From positions 24,467,676 to 24,531,675 of the forward strand of contig CATQJL010000316.1 of the NCBI GenBank assembly GCA_958299035.1: a DNA stretch of 64,000 nucleotides. The letters run 5' to 3'. Positions 1 to 11,294 of this stretch are shown here, one piece after another (the first letter of the stretch is position 1; every line of letters begins with the position of its first letter). This stretch comes from Cylicocyclus nassatus (Eukaryota; Nematoda; Chromadorea; Rhabditida; Strongylidae). The notes under the pieces were generated by a model. That model did no database searches. It worked only from the letters and a program-made list of their open reading frames with translations, and was not told the origin of the DNA. Made by a program: the position numbers and the translations under genes.

Positions 1-1174
1 GTCCCGGTCGCAAATTCTCGAGCGGTTTTCTCGCTTCAGAAGCAAATTAGTGCACTGCCAGTTGGGCAAGAGCTTTATCAGGGCGGGAGCCCCTGTACGC
101 TAAAATATCGTATCTGCCCGGACGCTGTCTTTAAGATGAGCAGCATGTACTACCAATTTGTTTTCAGGGCTTTGTCCCCGGACCCCTTTGCTTTTTCGCC
201 CAAAGCGACTTCCAGCCCGTCATTTGTCCACCTCGGGCCCTGGTTGTAGAGTTCCTATACATGGAGGATAAAAGTTGCAGCCACTTAGGAGCAGTGAGCT
301 CGAAAAAATTTAGATGCGAGCGACCTGAAAACCAAAAACTGGGATTTTTGAGCTCAAAATTTTGTAACTCACTGGAAACGCAGCAGAACAGCCCAAAATT
401 CTTAAATTAGAAAGCAGGAGGATGGTGTCGTGATACAGCAAAATTGCAGCGAACAGGCTTTAGCTGCGAAAAAGTTTAGTCGCTGCCCAGCGACACCCCC
501 CCCCCTATTTAATTTTTTGCTGCCATGCATAAAAAAGAAAACCCAAAGGGTACGAATTAAGATGAGATTTTGCCAAGCTTAGCAGAACGTCTCTAAGGTA
601 CAGATAAATTGTAAGGGCCCATAAACATTACAAAAAGATTTGAAATTGTCGATGGACATTGTTGGTGGAGTATTCGCTTCTGTCGTGTGTTTGAGGCTTT
701 GAAAAAAAAAGGTTAATAAGATTTCTAGGCTAATCGGTACGTTTAGTATCTTGTCAAATCATACATCTTTCAAAAATGTTTTGAGCTTTGAAAAAGTTTT
801 TTTGTGAACTTATGAAATTTTTTATCATTGTTATTCTGATTCGTTTTTAACAAATAATCTAGAGAACATGTACTAAGCAACTGCTAATTGATCACCTTTT
901 AAGCTTACGTATTTTAACCAAACTACCTTCACTCTTCTTATGACCCGCATCCCCCCCCCCCTACTTTGAGTGCCCTCCCTCACTGCGACAGGCGCATCGC
1001 ATGTTTCACACTGAATACATTGTATTAGGATGGAAACTAAATTTGCAACTACTTTTATAACTCAACTCTCTTTGGATGTGGTGCACTCAAACTTGGGCAA
1101 CATGTAGAGCGTAGTGCCAGCTGCAATTGGTCAAAACTGTTTCAATTTTCGAAAACGAATTAGTGAAATTCTAA
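1..1174. other. No gene recognised
   Basis: No reading frame here shows a recognisable domain or a believable exon. The stretch has C homopolymers near 500 and 955 and is otherwise AT-rich unique-looking DNA. Confidence 0.5.
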
Positions 1175-1627
1175 CAAGGGAATGGTCAGAAGTCGAAGTG
1201 GCCAATTCATAGAAGCTGCATACCATTCGATGCAGCATAGAATGCTGATTTCAAATCTGTCTTCCATATCTGCAGAGCGCCTTTGTAGGCGAAGTTATGA
1301 GCAGCTTCAATGCGAAAAAGTCGTACATAGAAATTGCAAAATTAGGTGCATTATTGCTCTTTTAGCTCACCTGTAAGTACGGGTCATATTAAGTGACTTA
1401 GCTGCATGTTTTGGTCCAACACTAAACCAAGAATGGCTTTGTACGGCCAAGTTTGCCCTTTACTCTCACAATTTCTTAGCAAAATTATGGACTTTAGCGG
1501 CTTATAATTTCGTTCACAAAAGTGCTCTGCAGATAAGGAAGATAGATTTAGAGTTAGCGTTTTACGCTGCATCTAATGGTATGCAGTTTGCTTGATTTGG
1601 CCACTTCGATTTCTGACCATTCCCTTG
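1175..1627. mobile_element. Harbinger-like MITE (foldback, TAA target duplication)
   Basis: A 453-bp inverted repeat starts CAAGGGAATGGTCAG and ends with its complement CTGACCATTCCCTTG. The arms stay similar for over 100 bp, past a shared GCTGCATACCATT block. TAA flanks it on each side, the duplication expected for PIF/Harbinger elements. It carries no transposase, so it would be non-autonomous. The family is inferred from the 3-bp duplication only. Confidence 0.6.
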
Positions 1628-2705
1628 TAAGCATTTTCGAAAACTAGTGAATTTTGACAATTTTTGAGGTTTTGAGGCAAAATGCAGTTGTTAGCAGTCT
1701 AGACCATGTGCAATAATCCGAAATCGTGTATTAATTGTTGCTAAAGGTTGACTTATTCGGCTCACCAAAAAAGAAATAAAATTTAGGGACAAGTCGAGAT
1801 TTGGCCTCAAAATTTCGAAAGAGTTGCTGTACGCAAGGCGGCTGGGGACGACCGCCAGACAAAATTTCCCGAGCCTTTACATATTGAAGTTCTTTGACCT
1901 GCTAAGTACGAATATCATGTTCAGTTGTTATGAGACCTTGTATCGTACACCCATGGTATTCTTGTAAAAAAAGCCCTTATCACGCAACATCAGTATCGTT
2001 TTCGCAATCAACATGTCGGATAACCCCATCATGCCAAGTTTAGCCAAGTCTGTCAAATTTTATGGTATTCCCCTTTACACCATATACCTACCGTAACCCT
2101 CACTGCGACGTCAGAATTTGGTAAAACAGCAGCTGCGCTTATAGCTTATGTCGTAATCAACACAGTGGCAAAATTTGAGTGCGCCAGGCTGAGTGAGAGG
2201 GAAGTTATTTAGTGAGTTGCAAAACTTAGTTTCCAACCTAATAAATAACTTAGATGCTCTCAGCGTAGATTGCAAAAACAAAAATCGAGAAAGAAGATGA
2301 CTCAATTGGTTATTCAAAGCATGTTTCCCACAAATATGAAAACACTGAAATATCAGATATATCATGAGATTTGCAGTGTGATACCTTACAGGGCACGCAG
2401 ATCGAGCTACTTCAATTATTGTACCATTACAAAGCACAATTTTTTTCTTTCGGAAAAGATTGATATCATATATAAGCTACTGCATGACAAAAACGCAATA
2501 TTCTTGAACGCAAACGCGGCTTTATTAGCCGCAGAGAGCGTATCGCAGGTTTTAGCGGTGAATATACGCACTCGCCGCGTTGCACCCGCTCAACTAATAC
2601 TGCATTTGCGCCCTCGTCATGCAGTGGCCTATACATCATTGGAAAAAAATTCACATTTGTTCGAATATGCCGAATTAGTTATGGGATTAACCTAATAATC
2701 ATATA
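1628..2705. other. No gene; one weak short inverted repeat
   Basis: No supported gene. At 2479-2625 a 147-bp unit begins ACTGCATGAC and ends GTCATGCAGT, a possible tiny TIR element, but I could not identify a target duplication. The open frame at 2270-2695 spans it and resembles no family I know. Confidence 0.4.
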
Positions 2706-3697
2706 TAGGGTGTCCCAAAAAAATGTTAACACTGTTTGATCGTTAATAACTCTCTTGCTTTCAAGTCTTTCGCCGAGCTTTAGGTACCGTTTTGTAGTGC
2801 AAGGGTAAACTTAGATTAAAGGCAGTGGACAGGCAGAATGGACCCCTGTCAGATTTTGGTAGTTTCGGGTAGTAGACCCCCCAAGTACATCATAGCCCCA
2901 AGCCCACCTTCCAATTCATGCGCTAAGTCCTGAAAAAGCGCTTCGAAATTCCACCAATAACGCCCACTCAATGGAAGTGGGCGGGGCGGGTGGAGTTTTG
3001 AAGCGCTTTTTTCAGGACTTAGCGCATGAATTGGAAGGAGGGCTTGGGGCTATGATGTACTTGGGGGGTCTACTACCCAAAACTACCAAAATCTAACAGG
3101 GGTCTATTCTGCCTGTCCACTGCCTTTAACAGTATGAAGCGAATCATCTAACTCTCCTCATTACTGTAGAATTACGGTAACAAATTTGACAAGGATTTCA
3201 GGCCATTAAATGCCATTCTCTGCTTCGAAACAGAGCCAAACAAGCCAAAATCTCTTGTACTATGGGAATGAAAGCCGCTGATTTCGGATATGAAATTTCC
3301 ACTTTATTATGATACTTTTTTCAAAGATATGGTAGGTAAAGTGTAATAACTGACTTCCCAGCATGTGTCAAAAATGTGATTACATCGTCAAAAAAGCTGA
3401 AAAAAAAACTCGTAAAAAGTTGTGTAGTAAAATCAGCGTGCGCGAAAACCCTAGTACACAATTGTTCAGATTTTTTGAAAAAAATTTTGTCAGAGGGCAT
3501 ATTTCACAATGGTTCCACATGCTGGAAGTTCTTACCGTAATCCTACAGTAACCAAGAGCGATCGGTGTTTCGATCGATACTGTTAATCTAAGTTGAACCT
3601 CGCTCTACAGAATGGTGCCTCAAGCTCGCCGAAAATCATGAGATCAAGGGAATTATTAACGATAAACAGTGTTAACATTTTTTTGGGACACCCTGTA
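2706..3697. mobile_element. Mariner-like MITE, copy 1 (CAGGGTGTCCC ends, TA site)
   Basis: The left end reads TAGGGTGTCCCAAAAAAATG, with the leading C of CAGGG lost. The right end is TTTTTTTGGGACACCCTG followed by TA. Other copies lie at 31877-32508 and 52020-52709, and a relic at 60080-60900. They share interior blocks, for example CGATCGCTCTTGGTTACTGTA in copies 1 and 4 in one orientation or the other. TA flanks and the terminal sequence point to Tc1/mariner. No transposase frame is present. The copy is lengthened by the nested 306-bp element at 2820-3125. Confidence 0.75.
2820..3125. mobile_element. TTAA-site foldback MITE nested in mariner-like copy 1
   Basis: A 306-bp element starts AGGCAGTGGACAGGCAGAAT and ends with the complement, with arms of about 130 bp around a short loop. 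It is bounded by TTAA at 2816-2819 and 3126-3129. The related mariner-like copy at 52020-52709 gives the empty site: there the sequence runs CTTAGATTAACAGTAT without interruption, with a single TTAA. A TTAA duplication is typical of piggyBac-type transposition, though the terminal sequence is not a classic piggyBac end. Confidence 0.8.
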
Positions 3698-4242
3698 TAG
3701 TTCTCCCAAAATGTTATGTTGTTAATGGTAGAAAGACTTTTTCCTGACAGAAAAGATTTTTGAAAAAAGTCAGCATGTATTGATTTTACCTCATAGACAA
3801 TACGAGCGTACGCCACACCGAACTCGAGTTTCCTGAGGCTTCTCGGAGGTAGTATACGGGCCCTCACTTCTGTGCAGGACATGTTCAACTTGCGGTTTCG
3901 TAGCTTCGGACGATCACGTGTGATGTTTTTGGTGTATACCTCAGACATGCTTTGATGTATACATCATACAATAATAACATCATATTCAACGCTGACCTCG
4001 TCTCCACTTAGTATTCTTCCACACGACAAGTGCTCTGTTTCAGGTTTACGACGAAACACGGATGCGATCTCGGTTTTCGAAGACAAATGGTCACCGCTTT
4101 TCAACTGCAATATCTGCGATAATTTTTTGTTCCGTAAACCTTCTTTTCAAAATACAAAGGCAATTTTTAGTCTTGCATAATTTCAAAACACTGTAAAAAC
4201 AGCGCCATTGTCGTTATGGATCTTTCGAAAGTAATCAGATAA
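3698..4242. other. No gene recognised
   Basis: Short open frames only, none with recognisable motifs or plausible splice structure. Confidence 0.45.
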
Positions 4243-4582
4243 CATTTGCGAATTGAGCCCCCCCCCCTTCTCTCAAGAAAGGGTCGCAAAAATTTTCGAA
4301 AATACCTTATATGGGTTATAAAAATGCGGAAGTGATTATTCTTGTAAACAATTGAAATATTTTTCAAAAAAGTTTAAAAATTCAAATTAGGCTTGCAAAA
4401 AATTTTTTTCGGAGGCGCCCTCTTTTTCAGATTTCAGGGGTTTGGATCCCGCAATGTTGAGAAGCACCCCGAAATTTCCGGAGTGCGTGGCTGACGTCAC
4501 GCACCTTCACTGGAAAAAGTTTTCTGTTTTTGTTGTTTTTGTTCCCCCCCCCCCCCCCTCGGAAATCCTAGGATCGCCACTG
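4243..4582 (-). mobile_element. hAT-like MITE, copy A (8-bp duplication TCAGATAA)
   Basis: The right end GGATCGCCACTG is the complement of the CAGTGGCG-type start seen in copies B (14204-14500) and C (15412-15709). The left end, CATTTGCGAATTGAG, is diverged. A perfect 8-bp direct repeat, TCAGATAA, flanks it at 4235-4242 and 4583-4590. An 8-bp duplication and CAGTG termini fit the hAT superfamily. Poly-C/poly-G runs and AAAATTTT-rich blocks are shared among the copies. No coding capacity. Confidence 0.8.
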
Positions 4583-4921
4583 TCAGATAAATGTTTGTAG
4601 AAATTGTCAGATAAATATTCTACATATGAGAAATACATGTTCGTCAGAAGAATAAATCTGGTTGCATCCATCATTTAAGCGTAAATCTGCTTACAGTCTA
4701 AATATGTTCTCTAAAGTAGATGCCAGACTTATCCGGTTCAACCGGTTATTTGGTTCGCCCATTCGCTATTGGTCAAATCACTTAGTTGGCCAATACGGAA
4801 TGGCTTGAACAGTGAGTCGCCTCGCGATGACCTTTCTTGAAATTGTATTCGAAGCGGTGCGATGCAGCGTCATTCGGTGCTGTTGCAACTGCACAGCTGT
4901 GTCGACTGCAGCAATCATTTT

Positions 4922-5769
4922 TGTCGCGGATTGCGCGACTTCTTCAAGGAGTCCGCTTCTCGTGCGCGAAGGGGTCCTGAAACGCCAGTTCTCGCGCGCT
5001 GCCCCGCCCTCTCGCTCGCTACTTATGCCGCAACTCACTTGCTCAAAGTCACGTACGCCACATGTGTCTACTCGCGAGCGGTCGGCTTCAACTCAGTCCA
5101 ATTATCGATCGATCCTGCAGCGCCGTCTTACCAACTCACGCGAAGAACATCACCACGCATGGAGGACTGGCCCGTCGCCTCGAGGTAACCCGGTTGGTGC
5201 TTCTTGCTTGCCGCAGGGCAAAGGAGTACCTCCGCGGGGGGTTTTCTTTCTATCGGCCCCTAGGTAACATCTGGCCGGCGTGTTCTCTTCCCATTGTAAT
5301 GAGTTGTTTGTGTGTTGGTTAATATCCGGATAAATGGTGGGCACCTTTAGAGTCCTAGTGTTTTGATACGAGTGTTGGGCTTAGGGCTTAGGCCTTAGCC
5401 CCAGGAATATCTATGTGCTGTTTATGTTTGTTGTGGTTTTGCGGTGTGTTGTGTCCTGGAAGGTTCTATCAGTCGGAGGACGGGCATGATCCATGGTAGT
5501 GCCCAAGTTGCTGAGAATCCACAACTGCCGACAGTGTGTGGGGCGGCTAGAGAAGCTGGCAGTTGAGATTGGGGGGTTAGGTTGGTAGCCTAGGGCCACT
5601 AAGATGTGTAGTGTATCCGTGTTTGGCAGGCCATAAGAGCATGGCGCAAGCTAGCTACCCTTCCACACGTGTCGTTACTTCAATCACGGATGGCATCCTC
5701 AGCTCCCCTCGCCGATGCAGGAGAGCACTTACCACTGACGTTGGGAGCTGGGGACCCCAATCCGCGACA
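4922..5769 (+). repeat. BEL-1 5' LTR
   Basis: An 848-bp LTR beginning TGTCGCGGATTG and ending CAATCCGCGACA, a perfect 12-bp terminal inverted repeat, longer than the few bases usual for LTRs. It is GC-rich in its first 350 bp. The same sequence recurs at 12875-13722 with three substitutions. An open frame crosses its first part; in the 3' copy that frame is the tail of the gag-like ORF. Confidence 0.95.
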
Positions 5770-5780
5770 TGGTGCATCGG
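5770..5780 (+). promoter_or_regulatory. BEL-1 primer-binding site (tRNA-Gly)
   Basis: TGGTGCATCGG starts on the first base after the 5' LTR. It is the complement of a tRNA 3' end ...CCGATGCA-CCA, as in nematode tRNA-Gly(GCC), whose acceptor stem begins GCATCGG. The match breaks after 11 bases. BEL-2 has the same primer with one more matching base. Confidence 0.75.
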
Positions 5781-6531
5781 GACGGAGTTAGGCATGGGGA
5801 TAGTAAACCCATGTCTAGCTTTTGTGATCGGACCTTGCTTGCGTATGCCCGCAGATACACGTTTCGCATGTTGGCGTCCCTAGCTAGCAATGCAAATTTT
5901 AGTTTAATTCCCCTTTTCAGGTGTTTGCACAGTGTATACATATTTGTGCTCTTCGTCTTCTCGTTAGATCACATTCATCGTGCAGTAGCCGGATCCGATG
6001 AGACTGGGCTGACGCGAGTGAGCGACTACCGCCAGTACACTTAGCTGAGAGTAGGGTGATCCCTCACATGCCTTGAGTGGCACAAGCCGTGTGATATCTG
6101 CCTATTGTCCGTGCTGCCGGTGCCCTCTGGTGACCAGGTTTTTTTGCAGACATCGAGGCCCTTGGTAGGCACTAGCTCTGTCCGCCTTGAAACACGTCAT
6201 CAGGCCTGCGGAGGAATCGCCTGCTGTGATCTTGGATGTGAATCTCCCCCAAACTTCATCGCCACCACATTTATGCTCGCATTTTGCATCCATCTTCGTC
6301 AACGGGATCTGCCCCGCGCTGTTTGTGGTTAAACCCGCCTAATTTCCTGCCTAGCATTCTCGCTGTTAACCTATCACTGTTGGCAATAGCATCGGGTGCT
6401 TTAAGGTCCTTTGTTTCTTGCTTAGCGCTCGTTTTCTTACCTTTGACTCTTTGTGCTCATCATTTGTGTGAATACACTCGCGAGGTAATCACACTCCGTT
6501 TGAATACCTTCACATATCTCGATTACAGAGG

Positions 6532-6726
6532 TTGAGTCCACAGAAAACCACCACTTCCAACTTTACCTTCTGCGACGCCATCGATCGATATGGACCAATT
6601 GCGAAATCCTATGGTACTCAAGCCATCGAGTCCAACGAGGATGAGGAAGTCGACAGGAAGCAGATGAGTTCCAGCTTTCTTCTGCGCTACTATCAGACCC
6701 TCGCCAGTGAGCAGTACGATCAGCTC
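6532..6726 (+). CDS. Small protein-like ORF inside BEL-1
   Basis: A 64-65 residue frame with an acidic segment (SNEDEEVDRKQ) followed by an amphipathic end (SSFLLRYYQTLASEQYDQL). The annotated start codon is not convincing. The frame is open just upstream, after GATTACAG, which could be a splice acceptor, so it may be an exon. I do not recognise the product. Composition and position within a young LTR element are the only support. Confidence 0.25.
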
Positions 6727-7390
6727 TAAGAGTTAGACACCTTCACAACTTCCTGTAAGTAGACTGAGACTTGTGCTTTACATCTGCGCGAACGTCGAGT
6801 TTACGTCTATATTGTGTCATCATCGCGATCGACGGATAGGTTTCTGTATGACGGATTTGGATAAGTGGCATAGTGCCTGATCAACACTAGAGCTTCTTGC
6901 CATTTGTGGAATATGTAGGAAGCGCGCAGCACAGTCAAAGTCTTTGTTCTTGTTATTTGTTCGCCTTAATGCCACCTGCGACAGTAACGAGGCAATCAGT
7001 CGAAGTTGTGATTAGTGACGTTCTCCCCAGTGACACGACGTATCTTCACAGATGACTGTATCTAGTGTCACATTATTGCTGGGCATTGCGTGACAGTTTG
7101 TAACTTGAATCCGTACGGAAGGTCTTTTTGGCCTCACCTCCATCGTAACACTTAGCAATCCATTAGGGAAGAGCTAAGTTGTGATCCTTGGATGGAGATG
7201 TTACCAAATCTTAGCCCTTCGGTGTGCGTTTAAGTAGATTGTGCACAATGAACAGCATCCACATGTAACATCTCTGTTGGCAAAAATTGTACGTGGAAAG
7301 TGCTAAATTGGTGTTGAGAGATTTCAAACCAACTCGGAGTCGAGGTGCACGTTGCGGAACCAATACAACGGAGGATTCGAGCTTATTCCA

Positions 7391-7937
7391 TCAACAGCTC
7401 AAGGAATTTGATGGCAATCGCATTGGTTCGGAACCGACGTAGCATTTCCTTATGAGTTTGGGAATCCTCATACCATTGAGCGCTTCGAAGATCTTCATCG
7501 ATTTCTTTCCATCATCGATTCGAGGACTGCAGATTCCATTTGACGTCCAGGAACGCCTACTCGAACTAGATCTTCGACAGTTATGTCTCACCTTCGTAAC
7601 ATCTTTGAGGAGAACTTTGAGCATACCTGTTCCCATAGTACTCTTGTTGTCAGTAGAGATGTCCCACAGCACTTACAGTGCCTAGTTTTTCAGGGTTTCG
7701 TACAGGACAACTGCGACTATCCATCTCGTAGAGGATTTCGAAGTCAACTTCATCGACTTCCCTGTAGATTTCCGGAGGAAGAGGAATGTACCCGAGGACG
7801 TCATCGTCATCGTCATCTCCTTTATCAGTTGTCGGAGTCGTCATCGGAGACACAGCAAGCTGCTGAGGAAGTTTATCCGTCAGGAGAATTTTCCGACTCG
7901 CAGCGAGCCACATGTTATGTTGTAAATCGGTCTTCAT
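7391..7937 (-). pseudogene. Antisense protein-like segment inside BEL-1
   Basis: On the minus strand, 7937 down to about 7680 encodes roughly 86 residues with an Asp run (GDDDDDDVLGYIPL) ending at a good donor-like sequence, ACT|GTAAGT. Further on, two overlapping frames (around 7390-7560) give helical, charged segments that would join across a one-base shift and end in a stop near 7391. I do not recognise a family. It could be a remnant of a captured gene, or chance. The plus strand over 7694-7915 also looks protein-like, which weakens the case. Confidence 0.2.
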
Positions 7938-10875
7938 CTTAAAACGTCAGCCAGAGGATCGCTAAACATTTCTCCTTCGCCGGTACCCGTTTAACACCAT
8001 TGTCGGGATGTCAGTTTTCTACATTTGACGTCGGAAACATCGAGGACGTCGTAAACCTCTAAAGTGGATATGTGAACCTTTGTCCCGTACATTTCGCCCT
8101 ATATACCCCACAGGACTATCACTAGTCCCAGATTTCTAGTCTTACAGCTCGTCCACATGATGCTACCGTGATTCTTTCTTTCACTCATCCGTGAATATGA
8201 TCGGCAGACTGACTATTACGCACCAAAAGACCGTGCTGTCCTTGGAGTTTCATCGCCAGTATCCCAAGAGGCTCAACGTAAGATCAGAGTGATAATTCCA
8301 TTTGTAGAGACTGTTCAGGCCTTTACAACGGACTGTTTGTGGATACGGCTGAGAATATCTCGCTCCTTGAAAGCCAGATGGTTGACACATGGATTACGAC
8401 CAGCCATGAAAAGTCAGCGTTCTTCAAGTAATTCTCCTAGGAAGATCACAAGGTACGGTGTATGATTTCGACTTTGTTTTCCTGATCGTTGCTATCACCT
8501 GCGTGGATAGGAGGTTATTGTGGAGACCTGCTTTCAAGTTCACATGTGACTTACGTTTTTTGTTCCTACGAGAGTCTTATTATACCATCTACCTTCATTG
8601 GAACATCATAGAGGACGAGAATGATCTTAGGCCATTGAGGAGTGTAATTTTGTCAGTACTGTTGAACACCGAAAGTCACGGTAACATCCAGTGATGTCCA
8701 CAGAATCCCTAGTAGTAACAGATAGGTTTTAGAGCCAGTAAGACTTTCTTGGGTTTTCTGAGTCCCCTGTGGCTTATTGTGTCTGGATCTCTTCGTTGGA
8801 ATAGCCAAATGGACTAAGAAACCCAAATCATCACCCCACGCTTGTGGGAACGCTTAGATTGCGCATCCCCGATGATGTGGTGAACAAGTGTTGCTACTTG
8901 CGCATGTTTCAGATTTCAGCGATCTTATACTGCAAAGTACGATTTGGCATCCAGAGACTTCGCATCTTGTTCGACCACATTTTTCAGACTCCTAGGTTAT
9001 ACTTCATCGGACTAATTCGATCGAGCCAACGAAGTCATCTGCCCACAACGACGTGAACCTTCCATCGACATCGCTCACACTGTTTTGCTCCTGAAGACAA
9101 TCTATGGACAAAAGGCGCCTGGTCCGACGCTGGAGACAAATTTCGGCCGTGTATAACGAATTGGATTACCTTTCGACAGTTGGTTGTGGAAATCGAAGAT
9201 CGTTGTGGACATTGCAACCCTGCTAGTAACATCAGAGCGGGGTTAGGAGTTGCGATTGATGCAAGTTGCGATTTGCTGCCCTTGGAGAAACCGACTTTGC
9301 CTTGTTTAGGATTGTTGATCTCTCCACATTCGTGTTTGAACATAGTCCTCACGACACTTCTGGATTTCGTCTACTTCGTTTGCTATTAAGATCGTCGCAA
9401 GGAGTATTGTCTACAGGACTTTGCTCACACACGAACACTATATTGATTCCACAGTGTCTATGTGAAAGTTTTTGCCTTGAGCGAATTAAACGCATACGGC
9501 AAAAGCAATTACTAGATACCTAGTCTCACTGAACACACTCTCTATACCACAAATGCCCTGGATTTGTAACCCCACAGACCCGTGCTTCCTATTACGTCTT
9601 ATATTAATATCAGGCCCCACCATCAAGAGATTTGTGGGCTTCGTTTCGATCATTGTGTTTTGCGCTATAGATTGTTCCCCTCTTTGCATTGATTACATCA
9701 GCTTAGTTGTTGTCATCTGAACGTCAGTTGCTGGAAAACAACGGAACGACTTTGGAAAGAACGAAGTTTCGAATGTACGCAACTGGCTATGTGATTGCAG
9801 AGATGTGGCAAATGGGAATTGTGAATCGTCACTCAGCATACTATCCTTTCCCCACCTTACAGCGACTTCGTGACGACAGTTAACATCAAGTGTCAATTGT
9901 GGCGACATTATCGATTACACCCATTTGGAGGAAGATGCTATTAACATCTAGCTGTCTATACTTGATAGATGGATAACATCGGCAGATGTGTCGCCAGGAA
10001 GTTTCTTTTGATACGTTCGTCACTCGTTTTAGCATTTACAGGACGATGGGAAGGTCACTGCTGAGAAAGATGCTTGTGCATACGTAGGAATGGAACACTT
10101 ATCCCTTTGGCGTATACCATCTAAACGACGAGAGGATATTACCGCAATTTGTGGTCTATTTATTTCATTTCTCTTGAATTTCAGCTACATAGCCCCACAA
10201 GTGTACGATTCACATAGTCACATATGCCTAAGGTTACAATCTTATCAACTGCGCAGAACAACTAGCTCACAGAATGGTGGGTACAGGAAGCTGTGGTCCA
10301 ACTTTATATTTTGATGATTACACTTTATTGTGTGATCATCAGAGAGTGTTTAGTGAATATATTACTCTATTCCACAGGGATGCAGTCTTTGGTGAAGACG
10401 CAGCCCCCTAAGTCCACAAGCGCCTGATAGCGCTCTTCTTTGTGACTGTCGCGGTTTCGCATCGCCTTTTGGCTTATGCGTTTTCGCTTGACTTGTGTCG
10501 CACTCCACAGAGCACGATATTTATCGCGCTCCTCCACGCGTCGATGAAGTGTGAAGGTCCCGCCGCGATCGTCATACAGTCATCATGTGCAAAGATTGCA
10601 TCGTGTGGCTGTTAGTTGTGATTTTTCTACTTTTTTCGTCTATTGTGACCCTCTTTCTTTGTTTTTGTTTCTTACACTGTTCCCCTTTCACTCTATTGTG
10701 GGCCATATCTTTCATTTCTCCTTTGTTTTATAGTTTCTTTCTTCCCTTTTCTATCCTTTTAACTAAAATTTTGATGGCTCACACCTTTTTGGATAATTTT
10801 CTCTAATTTTCTTGTTCACTCATTCTTCTCTCTCTATTCCTTTGTTTCTTCCTTTGTTTTTGCGCTCTTGTGTAG

Positions 10876-11260
10876 GTAAGGTTAGTTGCGAAATTTAATA
10901 TCGTGCGCATTGTTTTATCTACACGCGTGGCTCACTTTCTGTTTATCTTATTTCTTATACTTAGTTTTTTCTAATTCCTTCTCTTTTTTCCTTGCATGTA
11001 TCCTACTTCTTTATTCACACCTTTCTTTATGACCCCGCGCGTTGCCACCCACTAATATCCACAAATGTCATGACCTGTCTTATATCCCCTTTATATAATT
11101 AACACCTCTCTTTCTTCGTCTTTTATTTTCTTACCTTTGTTCTTGTTCCTTTTCCTCTCTCTTTTCATTCTTCATTCTTTTACTAACCCTTAAATTTTGT
11201 CTGTTTTGGTCAATGTGGCGCGCCCTTCCTTTCCTCTATCATTCTTTCTCCTTCTTTCAG
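10876..11260 (+). promoter_or_regulatory. Probable intron / splice acceptor ahead of the BEL-1 gag-like ORF
   Basis: A pyrimidine-rich tract from about 10600 to 11255 ends in CTTCTTTCAG (11251-11260), a textbook nematode 3' splice site, 34 bases before the ATG of the 641-residue ORF. A donor-like GTAG|GTAAGG sits at 10872-10881. Splicing, or spliced-leader trans-splicing at this acceptor, would give an mRNA with the gag-like ORF first. BEL-2 has a matching acceptor at 28001-28010. Confidence 0.6.
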
Positions 11261-11294
11261 GGTAAAGCGATAAAGTAGACCAACCATCTACACT

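Larger units (their letters stand above)
5781..10875. other. BEL-1 long internal region without recognisable pol or env
   Basis: About 5.1 kb of moderately GC-rich sequence. I looked for the aspartic protease DTG, the BEL RT block (VFDAS, the YVDD-like catalytic motif), the RNase H TDS motif and the integrase CTD in all six frames and found none. Several short stretches look protein-like: plus 6532-6726, plus 7694-7915 (after a TTTTTCAG acceptor-like site), and minus 7391-7937. None can be joined with confidence. Because the LTRs are nearly identical, pol had most likely already been lost when this copy was made, not eroded afterwards. Confidence 0.6.

Noticed and set aside
5770..11260. A hidden second LTR element or pol in reverse orientation inside BEL-1
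   Set aside because: No RT, protease, RNase H or integrase motif was seen in any frame on either strand, and no internal LTR pair.
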